A DNA stretch of 64,000 nucleotides from Oscarella lobularis (lineage: Eukaryota; Porifera; Homoscleromorpha; Homosclerophorida; Oscarellidae): assembly GCF_947507565.1 (NCBI RefSeq), contig NC_089187.1, positions 2,627,852-2,691,851 of the forward strand, in the 5' to 3' direction. The notes beneath the pieces are model-generated. The model was not told where the DNA came from. It saw only the letters and a list, made by a program, of their open reading frames with translations, and ran no database searches. Both the position numbers and the translations under genes were made by a program. Positions 52,055 through 60,336 of this stretch are shown here, one piece after another. Positions within the stretch are counted from its first letter, which is position 1; every line of letters starts with the position of its first letter.

Positions 52055-53067
52055 GGCCCTCAACTTTATCTTCAATGCCTTAGAATCGAAGTTTAGGCCC
52101 TCAACTTTATCTTCAGGGCCTTAGAAACAGAGTTTAGGCCGTCAACTTTATCTTTAGCTCCTTAGAGTCAAAGTTTAAGCCCTTAACTTTATCTTTAGGT
52201 CCTTAGAATCAAAGTTTAGACCCTCATCTTTATCTTCAGAACCTTAAAATCGAAGTTTATGCCCTCAACTTTATCTTCAGGGCCTTAGAATCAAAGTTTA
52301 GGCCCTCAACTTTATCTTCAGGCTCTTAGAATCAAAGTTTAGGCCATCAATTTTATCTTCAGGTCCTTAGAATCAAAGTCTAGGCCCTCAACTTTATCTT
52401 CAGGTCCTTAGAATCAGAGTTTTGGCCCTGAACTTTAACTTCAGACCCTTAGAATCAAAGTTTGGGCTTTTAAATTTCTCTTCAGGGCCTTAGAATCAAA
52501 GTCTAGGCCCTCAACTTTATCTTCAGGGCCTTAGAATCAAAGTTTAGGCCCTCAACTTTATCTTCAGGTCCTTAGAATCAAAGTTTAGGCCCTCAACTTT
52601 ATCTTCAGGTCCTTAGAATCAAAGTTTAGGCCCTCAACTTTATCTTCAGGTCCCTAGAATCAAAGTTTAGGCCCTCAACTTTATCTTCAATTCTTTAGAA
52701 TCAAAGTTTAGGCCCTCAACTTTATCTTCAGGCTCTTAGAATCAAAGTTTAGGCCCTCAACTTTATCTTCAGGTCCTTAGAATCAGAGTTTTGGCCATGA
52801 ACTTTATCTTCAGGCTCTTAGAATCAAAGTTTAGGCCCTCAACTTTATCTTCAGGTCCTTAGAATCAGAGTTTTGGCCCTGACCTTTATCTTCAGGCCCT
52901 TAGAATCAAAGTTTAGGTCCTCAACTTTATCTTCAGGGCCTTAGAATCAAAGTTTAGGACCTCAACTTTATCTTCAGGGCCTTAGAATCAAAGTTTAGGC
53001 CCTCAACTTTATCTTCAGGTCCTTAGAATGAAAGATTAGGCTCTCAACTTTATCTTCAGGGCCTTAG
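52055..53067. repeat. Satellite A block 13
   Basis: About 25 units, a shortened copy of A block 12 with the same opening and closing variants. Confidence 0.96.
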
Positions 53068-53194
53068 CTAGCCCGTGTAAGTTCGCTGTAATTTATTACA
53101 GGAGAGACCCGTTGGCTAACCCCCTGTAATTTCGCTGTAATTTATTACAGGAGATACCCGTTGGCTAACCCCGTGTAATTTCGATGTAATTTTT
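53068..53194. repeat. Satellite B block 13 (short)
   Basis: Under three units, breaking off at GATGTAATTTTTGGGAG where satellite H takes over. Confidence 0.92.
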
Positions 53195-53502
53195 GGGAGA
53201 ATTTGTCCTGGGACAATTTGTCCTGGGGACAATTTCTCCTGGGGCAATTTTTCCTGGGACAATTTGTCCTGGGGACAATTTGTCCTAAAGACAATTTGTC
53301 CTGGGACAATTTGTTCTGGGGACAATTTATCCAGGGACAATTTGTCCAGGGGACAATTTATCCTGGGACAATTTGTCCTGGGGACAATTTGTCCTTGGTC
53401 AATTTGTCCTGGGGACAATTGGTCCTGGCACAATTTGTCCTGGGACAATTTGTCCTGGGACAATTTGTCCTGGGACAATTTGTCCTGGGGACAAATTGTC
53501 CC
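53195..53502. repeat. Satellite H block 2
   Basis: About 20 units of the palindromic GGACAATTTGTCC satellite with 15/16-bp spacing. It directly precedes the first CpG-rich module, as H block 3 does for the second. Confidence 0.93.
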
Positions 53503-53764
53503 TCTTCCAATATTTGCGAAACCGCTCTGTACGTGTTGCCGTGCCATTCTATAGGCGTAGCAATGTGAAACCCCGATTGTTTATAGTTTATTTATGACGT
53601 CACAATGTTAAACCGGTGAGGTCACGTGCTTATGTTAGGGCGCGCGTCTCGTTTCGAAGAAACACGGTTTCTGGCTCGTTTTCGACGATGCGAAGGTCCG
53701 AGCGACGTCAAAAGGTAAGTAGTAGATAGTTACGAAGCAGTTTAGAGCGTTCGTCGCCCGCGGA
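53503..53764 (+). promoter_or_regulatory. CpG-rich module, copy 1 (promoter-like, with splice donor)
   Basis: About 262 bases nearly identical to 55642-55904. It contains a full CRE/ATF palindrome TGACGTCA (53595-53602), an E-box CACGTG (53623-53628), GCGCGCG, and then a perfect splice donor AAG-GTAAGT (exon end 53714, GT at 53715). This arrangement reads like a plus-strand promoter plus short first exon. No start codon or protein is evident. At GCGGA the sequence switches to satellite D, whereas copy 2 continues into non-repetitive DNA, so this copy is the truncated one. Function is inferred from motifs only. Confidence 0.5.
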
Positions 53765-54981
53765 GTACGTACACCGCTTGCCGGAATATATACACCGCTT
53801 GCCGGAATATATACACCGCCTGCCGGCGGAGTACTTACACCGCCTGCCGGCAGAGTACGTACACCGCCTGCCGGAATATATACACCGCCTGCCAAAATAT
53901 CTACACCGCCTGCCGGAATATATACACCGCCTGCTGGTTGAGTACTTACACCGCCTGCCAGAATATCTACACCGCCTGCCGGCGGAGTACGTACCCCGCC
54001 TGCCAGAATATATACACCGCCTGCCTGAATATATACACCGCCTGCCGGAATATCTACACCGCCTGCTGGCGGAGTACGTACACCGCCTGCCAGAATATCT
54101 ACACCGCCTGCCGGCGGAGTACGTACCTCGCCTGCCAGAATATATACACCGCCTGCCGGAATATATACACCGCTTGCCGGAATATATACACCGCCTGCCG
54201 GAATATATACACCGCCTGCCGGCGGAGTACGTACCCCGCCTGCCAGAATATATACACCGCCTGCCTGAATATATACACCGCCTGGCGGAATATATACACC
54301 GCCTGCCGGAATATATACACCGCCTGCCGGCGGAGTACGTACCCCGCCTGCCAGAATATATACACCGCCTGCCGGAATACACCGCCTGCCAGAATATCTA
54401 CACCGCCTGCCGGCGGAGTACGTACACCGCTTGCCGGAATATATACACCGCCTGCCGGCGGAGTACGTACACCGCCTGCCAGAATATATACACCGCCTGC
54501 CAGATTATATACACCGCCTGCCGGCGGAGTACGTACATCGAATGCCGGCGGAGTACGTACGCAGCTTGCCGGAATATATACACCACCTGCCAGCGGAGTA
54601 CGTACACCGCTTGCCGTAATATATACACCGCTTGCCGGAATATATACACCGCCTGCTGGCGGAGTACGTACACCGCCTGCGAGAATATATACACCGCCAG
54701 CGGCCGAGTACGTACACCGCTTGCCGGAATATATACGCCGCCTGCCGGCGGAGTACGTACACCGCCTGCCAGAATATATACACCGCCTGCAGGCGGAGTA
54801 CGTTCACCGCCTGCCGGAATATATACACCGCCTGCTAACTGAGTACTTACACCGCCTGCCAGAATGTATACACCGCCAGCCGGAATATTTACACCGCCTG
54901 CCGGAATATGTACACCGCCTGCCGGAATATATACACCGCCTGCTGGCGGAGTACTTACACCGCCTGCCAGAATATATACAC
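53765..54981. repeat. Satellite D block 3
   Basis: About 54 units, mainly CTGCCAGAATAT and GGCGGAGTACGTACACCGCC types, with a locally repeated set carrying ACGTACCCCGCC. Long open frames on both strands (up to 354 codons) are composition artefacts. Confidence 0.95.
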
Positions 54982-55105
54982 TCCCTGTAATTTCCCTGTA
55001 ATTTATTACAGGAGAGACCCGTTGGCTAACTCCCTGTAATTTCGCTGTAATTTATTACAGGAGAGACACGTTGGCTAACCCCCTGTAATTTCCCTGTAAT
55101 TTTTT
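54982..55105. repeat. Satellite B block 14 (short)
   Basis: Between two and three units between satellite D and satellite H. With the following H block and CpG module it repeats the B-H-module order of 53068-53764. Confidence 0.9.
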
Positions 55106-55641
55106 GAGAATTTGTTCTGGGACAATTTGTCCTGGGGACAATTTGTCCTGGGGACAATTTGTCCTGGGGACAATTTGTCCTGGGGACAATTGGTCCTGGG
55201 ATAATTTGTTCTATGACAATTTGTTTTGGGGACAATTTGTCCTGGGGAAATTTTGTCCTAGGACAATTTGTCCTGGGACAATTTCTCCTTGGGACAATTT
55301 GTGCTGGGGACAATTTGTCCTGGGACAATTTGTCCTGGGGACAATTTGTCCTGGGGACAATTTGTCCTGGGACAATTTGTCCTGGGGACAATTTTGTCGT
55401 GGGACAATTTGTCCTGAGACAATTTTTCCTTGGGACAATTTTTCTTGGGACAAATTGTCCTGGCACAATTTGTCCTGGGACAATTTGTCCTGGCACAATT
55501 TGTCCTGTGACAATTTGTCCTGGGACAATTTTTCCTGGGTCAATTTTCCTGGGACAATTTGTCCTGGGACAATTTGTCCTGGGGACAATTTTTCCTGGGA
55601 CAATTTGTCCGTGGACAGTTTGTCCTGGGGACAAATTACAC
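55106..55641. repeat. Satellite H block 3
   Basis: About 34 units of the 15/16-bp satellite, passing into the CpG module through GGGGACAAATTACACTCG. Confidence 0.93.
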
Positions 55642-55904
55642 TCGTCCAATCTTCGCGAAACCGCTCTGTACGTGTTGCCGTGCCATTCTATAGGCGTAGC
55701 AATTTGAAACCCCGATTTGTAATAGTTTATTTATGACGTCACATTGTTAAACCCGTGAGGTCACGTGCTTATGTTAGCGCGCGCGTCCCCTTTCGAAGAA
55801 ACACATTTTCTGGCTCGTTTTCTACGATGCGAAGGTCCGAGCGACGTCAAAATGTAAGTAGTAGATAGTTACGAAGCAGTTTTAGAGCGTTCGTCGCCCG
55901 CGGA
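55642..55904 (+). promoter_or_regulatory. CpG-rich module, copy 2 (promoter-like, with splice donor)
   Basis: Paralogue of 53503-53764. TGACGTCA is at 55734-55741 and CACGTG at 55762-55767; both are conserved. The donor is AAAAT-GTAAGT, so GTAAGT is kept though the exon side has changed. The module continues without interruption into the non-repetitive CpG-rich region to its right. It is probably the parental copy, reading toward the telomere. Confidence 0.5.
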
Positions 55905-56655
55905 TCGCGCGTACGAACGCGTCGCGTCGCCAAGTTGTGGCGCGAGCTTCGAATAGTGAATTTTTCGTTTCGAATGGCTTCGAAACGAAGGATTCGAGAC
56001 GGTTTAGAACGTTTTGCGACGCGAAGCGTCGCTTTCGGCGTCGTTTTTGCCGAATTAATGTGTCCGTAAAAGGGGGGCGTGTTCCCTTTCTTTCGCACGT
56101 GCTCTACGGCAAACGGCGACTCGGATGCCGTCGAGTGGCGGCAATTTGTAAACTGCACCATATGCCCTCTCGATCGAAGTGCCGCTTATCGTCGTACGAC
56201 GCGCCGTCGCGGAGTGGCGGCACGGTTAAGGTGGTGTCGTTTACGGTGTACGCGCGTAGGCGTATTGTTGGTTTCGCTTAATTTTATGTCAAAAATTGGC
56301 GAAAATTGGTAAACGTGGTACCAGGTTTTATTTGTCAGACCACGACGAATCGAATGGCACCGGTGCGGTGTTCGTGCGACGTCTCCTTGCAGAGTTGTGC
56401 GCTTTTTCGCGAAACGAGTCGCGAATTGGAAAATCGATTTTTGTCCTTCGATTTTCTGCGCCGTGCAGTCGTTTGTGCAGCCGTTTTTCGGTTTTTTGAG
56501 GAGGATTTGGGATGGCTGAAAGGCGCGAAAAGGTTTTTTTCGCGTGCGATCGAAATTTGGTCAAAATTTCGCTAAATCCAACTTTTGCGTTTCGGACTCG
56601 TTTCGAACGTCTCGTAGACGTCTTTCCCGTAGAGCATTGTGGTTTGGAATTTGGC
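55905..56655. other. Non-repetitive CpG-rich region
   Basis: About 750 bases rich in CGCG, TCGCG and CGAAACG words, with no satellite. The frames here of 60-114 codons lack an ATG at their start or contain no recognisable domain. The ATG at 55974 opens only 31 codons (MASKRRIRDGLERF at its start). It may be leader sequence of the transcription unit that includes the module on its left and the exon-intron array on its right; I cannot assign a function. Confidence 0.55.
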
Positions 56656-56683
56656 GACAATTTGTCCTGGGGACAATTTGTCC
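56656..56683. repeat. Satellite H block 4 (two units)
   Basis: Two GGACAATTTGTCC palindromes leading straight into the polypyrimidine array. Confidence 0.88.
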
Positions 56684-57022
56684 TTCTCCTATGCCTTTTG
56701 CCTTCTCCCTTTGCCTTTTGCTTTCTCCTTTGCCTTTTCCCTTTGCCTTTTGCCTTCTCCTTTGCCTTTTGCCTTCTCCTTTGCCTTTTGCCTTTTCCCT
56801 TTGCCTTTTGCCTTCTCCCTTTGCCTTTTGCTTTCTCCTTTGCCTTTTGCCTTCTCCCTTTGCCTTTTTCCTTCTCCCTTTGCCTTTTGCATTCTCCCTT
56901 TGCCTTTTGCCTTTTCCCTTTGCCTTTTGCCTTCTCCCTTTGCCTTTTTCCTTCTCCCTTTGCCTTTTGCCTTCTCCCTTTGCCTTTTGCCTTCTCCTGT
57001 GCCTTTTGCCTTCTCCCTTTTT
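56684..57022. repeat. Polypyrimidine satellite array 2
   Basis: About 339 bases of CCTTTTGCCTTCTCCC-type units. It begins with the same TTCTCCTATGCC as array 1 and ends at CCCTTTTTGTAAACAG, which resembles an extended 3' splice acceptor tract. Confidence 0.92.
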
Positions 57023-57620
57023 GTAAACAGGGGGTTTCTGGAGGATGTCAGATAAGTGCCGTGCAATTGTTTATGAGTTGTGTGGCTTTGTTAATGTGTA
57101 TAGGGGCAATGTTAGGGCAGAGTCAATACTGATAGGTATATAATGGTTCCTAATTGTGTTACATATTTCTAATTAGTTTTCTTAGGGGCATAGGGATGGG
57201 AGGAACAATGACAAGGAGATGGGGCGCGAGGGAGAAGAGGAACAAGCAGGCAGGGAGGAGAAGGAATATCAAGGGATCGATGGTATGTGATGTAGGTAGA
57301 GTTTTAGTTATTGGGGGTCTCTAATTCGTTTCTTTAGATGTGTAAGAGCGTAAGAAAGATGGATATAAGCAAGGGACGCGAGTGAGAGGGGAGGGAAAGG
57401 AAGGAAAAACAATCAGAAGGAACGATGGCTATGGATGGAGCAAAGGTATGTGATGTAGGTAAAGTTTTAGTTATTGAGGGGTCTCTAATTTGTTTCTTTA
57501 TATATGTAAGGAAGAAGGATATAAGCAAGGGACGCGTGTGGGAAGGGGAGGAAAGGAAGGGAAGGCAATCAGAAGGAAGGATGACTCTCGAGGGGGCAAA
57601 GGTATGTGATGTAGGTAGAG
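57023..57620 (+). repeat. Exon-intron tandem array, degraded copy
   Basis: Alternating segments with splice-like boundaries. Intron-like segments are 57136-57185 (GTATAT to CTTAG), 57283-57337 (GTATGT to TTTAG), 57446-57501 (GTATGT, acceptor changed from AG to AT) and 57602-57620 (donor only, cut by satellite H). Exon-like segments are 57104-57135, 57186-57282 (97 bp), 57338-57445 and 57502-57601, all purine-rich. CTAAT lies 11-15 bases before each acceptor. A leading segment, 57052-57103, starts ATAAGTGC where GTAAGT would be expected. The layout, including that ATAAGTGC leader, a short exon of about 30 bases and a 97-bp exon, matches 62305-63214, so the two are paralogues. No open reading frame spans the exons. 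Confidence 0.7.
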
Positions 57621-58118
57621 TTGTCCTGGGGACAATTGTCCCCAGGACAAATTGTCCTGGGACAATTTGTCCAGGGACAATTTGTCCTGGGACTATTTGT
57701 CCTGGGAGAATTTCTCCTGGGGAGAATTTGTCCTGGAAAAAATTGTCCTGGGACAATTTGTCCCCAGGACAAATTGTCCTTGGGACAATTTGTCCCCAGG
57801 ACAAATTGTCCTGGCACAAATTGTCCTGGCACAATTTGTCCTGGGGACAATTGGTCCCGGGACAATTTGTCCAGGGACAATTTGTCCTGGGACTATTTGT
57901 CCTGGGGACAATTGGTCCTGGGACAATTTGTCCAGGGACAATTTGTCCTGGGACTATTTGTCCTGGGAGAATTTGTCCTAGGACAATTTGTCCTGGGAAA
58001 ATTTGTCTTGGGGACAATTTATCCTGGGGACAATTTGTCCTTGGACAATTTGTCCTGGGACAATTTGTCCTGGGGACAATTTGTCCTCGGACAATTTTTC
58101 CTGGGTCAATTTGTCCTC
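57621..58118. repeat. Satellite H block 5
   Basis: About 31 units. It interrupts an intron-like segment on the left (GGTAGAG then TTGTCCTGGG) and meets satellite B on the right at TTTGTCCTCACAGGAGAG. Confidence 0.93.
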
Positions 58119-58665
58119 ACAGGAGAGACCCGTTGGCTAGCCCCTGTAATTTCGCTGTAATTTATTACAGGAGAGACCCGTTGGGTAGCCCCTGTAATTT
58201 CGCTGTAGTTTATCACAGAAGAGACCCCTTCTCTAACCCCCTGTAATTTCACTGTAATCTATTACAGGAGAGACCCGTTTGCTAACCCCCTGTAATTTCG
58301 CCGTAGTTTATTACAGGAGAGACCCGTTGGCTAGCCCCTGTAATTTCGCTGTAATTTTTTACAGGAGAGACCCGTTGGCTAGCCCCTGTAATTTCGCTAT
58401 AGTTTATTACAGGAGAGACCCGTTAGCTAACCCCCTGTAATTTGGCTGTAATTTTTTACAGGAGAGACTTGTTGTCTAGACCCTGTAATTTCGCTGTAAT
58501 TTATTACAGGAGAGACCCGTTGGCTAGCCCCCTGTGAATTCGCTGTAATTTATTACAGGAGAGACCCGTTGTCTAGCCTCTGTAATTTCGCTGTAATTTA
58601 TTACAGGAGAGACCCGTTGGCTACCCCCCCATAATTTCGCTGTAATTTATTGCAGGAGAGACCCG
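58119..58665. repeat. Satellite B block 15
   Basis: About 11 units, the satellite B block nearest the telomere. It ends at GAGACCCG, immediately followed by TTAGGG repeats. Confidence 0.95.
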
Positions 58666-58760
58666 TTAGGGTTAGGGTTAGGGTTATGGTTAGTGTTGGG
58701 GTTATGGTTAGGAGTTATGGTTAGTGTTGGGGTTATGGTTAGGAGTTAGGGAGAGGGTTC
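58666..58760 (+). repeat. Interstitial telomeric repeat 1, degenerate
   Basis: Three perfect TTAGGG units (58666-58683), then decayed relatives (TTATGG, TTAGTG, TTGGGG, TTAGGAG) to about 58760. The orientation matches the terminal telomere, as expected for a former chromosome end or telomerase-healed junction. Confidence 0.9.
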
Positions 58761-58926
58761 AGGGTCAGTGTAAATTCTGGCCACTATTTTTGCGAACCTT
58801 ATGTTCTCCGCTAACCTACAGCTAACCACAAGAGCCCTGGCCTACTCGCTCCTAGACACAAACGCTCTGACGCGTGATCGGAGGGGAAGGAAGGCGGGAG
58901 ACCGAATCACAACGGCTATCGCCCTT
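58714..58926 (+). repeat. 213-bp direct repeat, copy 1
   Basis: Apparently identical in length and nearly all positions to 59555-59767. It begins inside degenerate telomere repeats (GTTATGGTTAGTG) and ends in GGCTATCGCCCTT. It brackets the hammerhead-bearing segment in the manner of pseudo-LTRs, but lacks TG...CA ends. Confidence 0.9.
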
Positions 58927-59201
58927 GGGATACAATCCTGAACCAGTGGAAATTGTATGAATACTTGATGTATCCTTTCACACGGTTGGATTTTTCCGAA
59001 CAGAGTCTGGTTTTGACCCTTTGTTCGAGTGTCGATTATAGTGGATCCCATTAGGGATCTCATTTTTCCGAGCAGAGTCTGGTATTGACCCTTTGATCGA
59101 GTTTTGATCATTTTCGGAACAGAGTCTGGTTTTGACCCTTTGTTCGAGTACAGAATGGTGCTCCCCCGACAGTCGTCACCCGCACGCCTCGCCGACAGCA
59201 T
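58842..59201 (-). CDS. Hypothetical 119-codon frame downstream of the hammerhead
   Basis: The ATG at 59201 begins 13 bases past the 3' end of the ribozyme fold, on the same strand, and ends at 58842 inside the 213-bp repeat. The frame contains three imperfect copies of a TKGQNQTLFGK-like stretch (DNA repeats near 58990-59030, 59068-59100 and 59112-59147). No domain is recognised. It may be an accidental frame in the leader of a Penelope-like element; its position just after a self-cleaving ribozyme is its only support. Confidence 0.25.
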   Translation of the reverse strand: MLSARRAGDDCRGSTILYSNKGSKPDSVPKMIKTRSKGQYQTLLGKMRSLMGSTIIDTRTKGQNQTLFGKIQPCERIHQVFIQFPLVQDCIPRAIAVVIRSPAFLPLRSRVRAFVSRSE

Positions 59202-59554
59202 TCTTCGCACTCCCTCAAGTATTCAGGTAAAGGTAGACTAGTTTCGAGTTCTTTAGAACTCTTCATCAGTACCCCTGATTTGAGAGGAGGTGTGCTCCGA
59301 AGTGCTCCGGAGAGCGTCGAGTGACGACTGCCAGGGGGGCGCTCGTTTATATAGCGCTGGCAGGGGGAGTGGCTATTGACATTGCGTCATGTTGGTGACG
59401 CATGTGTCAATGTTTCATCATCGCACCTTGTATGACGTCGTCTGAATCCCGTATGGTGCGAAGATCGAAGCAATTTCAATCTCCTCCTCAGTACCCTTTC
59501 CTCATTCAACAAGCGCAGGTCGTCACGCCCCAGAGTTCGGCCAAAAGAAAAAAA
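58927..59554 (-). mobile_element. Probable Penelope-like element remnant
   Basis: A 628-bp segment between the two direct repeats, not found elsewhere in the window and carrying a type I hammerhead ribozyme on the minus strand. Hammerheads of this shape are established features of Penelope-like elements, some of which (Athena/Terminon types) sit at telomeres. No reverse transcriptase or GIY-YIG sequence is present, so this is at most a terminal fragment or non-autonomous form. The plus-strand frame at 59402-59590 (62 codons) is unrecognised. Confidence 0.55.
59214..59284 (-). ncRNA. Hammerhead ribozyme, type I
   Basis: On the minus strand all core elements appear in order. CUGAUGA is at 59269-59263. 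Stem II is GAGUUC (59261-59256) with GAACUC (59251-59246), closed by UAAA. GAAA is at 59245-59242. A very short stem III, in which A-C pairs with G-U around a UA loop (palindrome ACUAGU, 59242-59237), is followed by C at 59236, the predicted cleavage site. Stem I is GGUA with UACC (59273-59270, 59235-59232), then UCAGG with CCUGA (59278-59274, 59227-59223), then CUCAA with UUGAG (59284-59280, 59218-59214), with small internal loops. Minimal, palindromic stem III is typical of Penelope-associated hammerheads that cleave best as dimers. One extra A sits between CUGAUGA and stem II. Confidence 0.85.
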
Positions 59555-59767
59555 GTTATGGTTAGTGTTGGGGTTATGGTTAGGAGTTAGGGAGAGGGTT
59601 CAGGGTCAGTGTAAATTCTGGCCACTATTTTTGCGAACCTTATGTTCTCCGCTAACCTACAGCTAACCACAAGAGCCCTGGCCTACTCGCTCCTAGACAC
59701 AAACGCTCTGACGCGTGATCGGAGGGGAAGGAAGGCGGGAGACCGAATCACAACGGCTATCGCCCTT
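59555..59767 (+). repeat. 213-bp direct repeat, copy 2
   Basis: Second copy, following AAAAGAAAAAAA on its left. On its right CGCCCTT runs into TTAGGG repeats, where copy 1 instead continues into GGGATAC. Confidence 0.9.
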
Positions 59768-59786
59768 AGGGTTAGGGTTAGGGTTA
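59766..59786 (+). repeat. Interstitial telomeric repeat 2
   Basis: Three perfect TTAGGG units plus TTA, same orientation as the terminus. It closes the block opened by interstitial repeat 1. Confidence 0.93.
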
Positions 59787-60332
59787 TAAAAGGAGAATGC
59801 ACGAAGGCAAAGCTGGATCAACCGCTATATCCATTACCGACCGGCAAGAAGACGAGTTTCGGTAGCTGGTATAGAGGAATTGGGTGATTGGGAGTGGCCA
59901 TTGTTGGTTATATAAGTATATGCAGGGACTAAAGTGCGTTAGAGCACTTTGGATTATAGAAGTAGTTCTTTTCAATGGCCGGGAGTGTCTGAAGGGGTGC
60001 GTTTGCTCATGGATTCTATGGCCATGAGGGTAGCTGGTACTGGGGGAAAAGAAACCTCGGTTTCCTTTTTTATATTTTGGTTGTGTGCACTCCGTAATAG
60101 GATATGAGATGAGTATTATAGCGGCCTTTTTATTTAAGGGGTGGGTAAAGTCTAGAGGGCATGCGGAGGGGGTCTATTGGAGGTTTCTATAAGGGAGGGG
60201 TCGATAAACTAGTTTTGAGGAAATCTTCGGTAACCATGGCAGCGACAGGGGGAATTGGGATCCTTAGCGCGGTCGTACTGGGAAGGGAGAATTTTGGTTG
60301 AGTGTATGTCTCTGGTCCTTAGTTATAGCCTC
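59787..60332. other. Non-repetitive region
   Basis: About 545 bases with no recognised gene. TTATAAAAGG just after the telomeric repeats resembles a TATA box. An inverted repeat, AAAGTGC-GTTAGA-GCACTTT, at about 59932-59951 would form a 7-bp hairpin. An ATG in a good Kozak context (ACCATGG, 60236) opens only 21 codons. Confidence 0.5.
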
Positions 60333-60336
60333 TTAA

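Noticed and set aside
55937..56281. A 114-codon plus-strand frame.
   Set aside because: It begins at GTG with no upstream ATG. Its arginine richness reflects CpG composition, and no motif is recognised.
53116..58160. Frames rich in PGQIV or SWDNL repeats and in YIHRLP repeats.
   Set aside because: These are readings of satellites H and D, open in several frames at once.
58714..59767. An LTR retrotransposon or solo-LTR pair.
   Set aside because: The 213-bp repeats lack TG...CA ends, a primer-binding site, a polypurine tract and any gag/pol sequence, and they start inside telomere-like repeats.
60236..60301. An ATG in a strong Kozak context opening 21 codons (MAATGGIGILSAVVLG...).
   Set aside because: It is too short and has no splice donor or supporting context.
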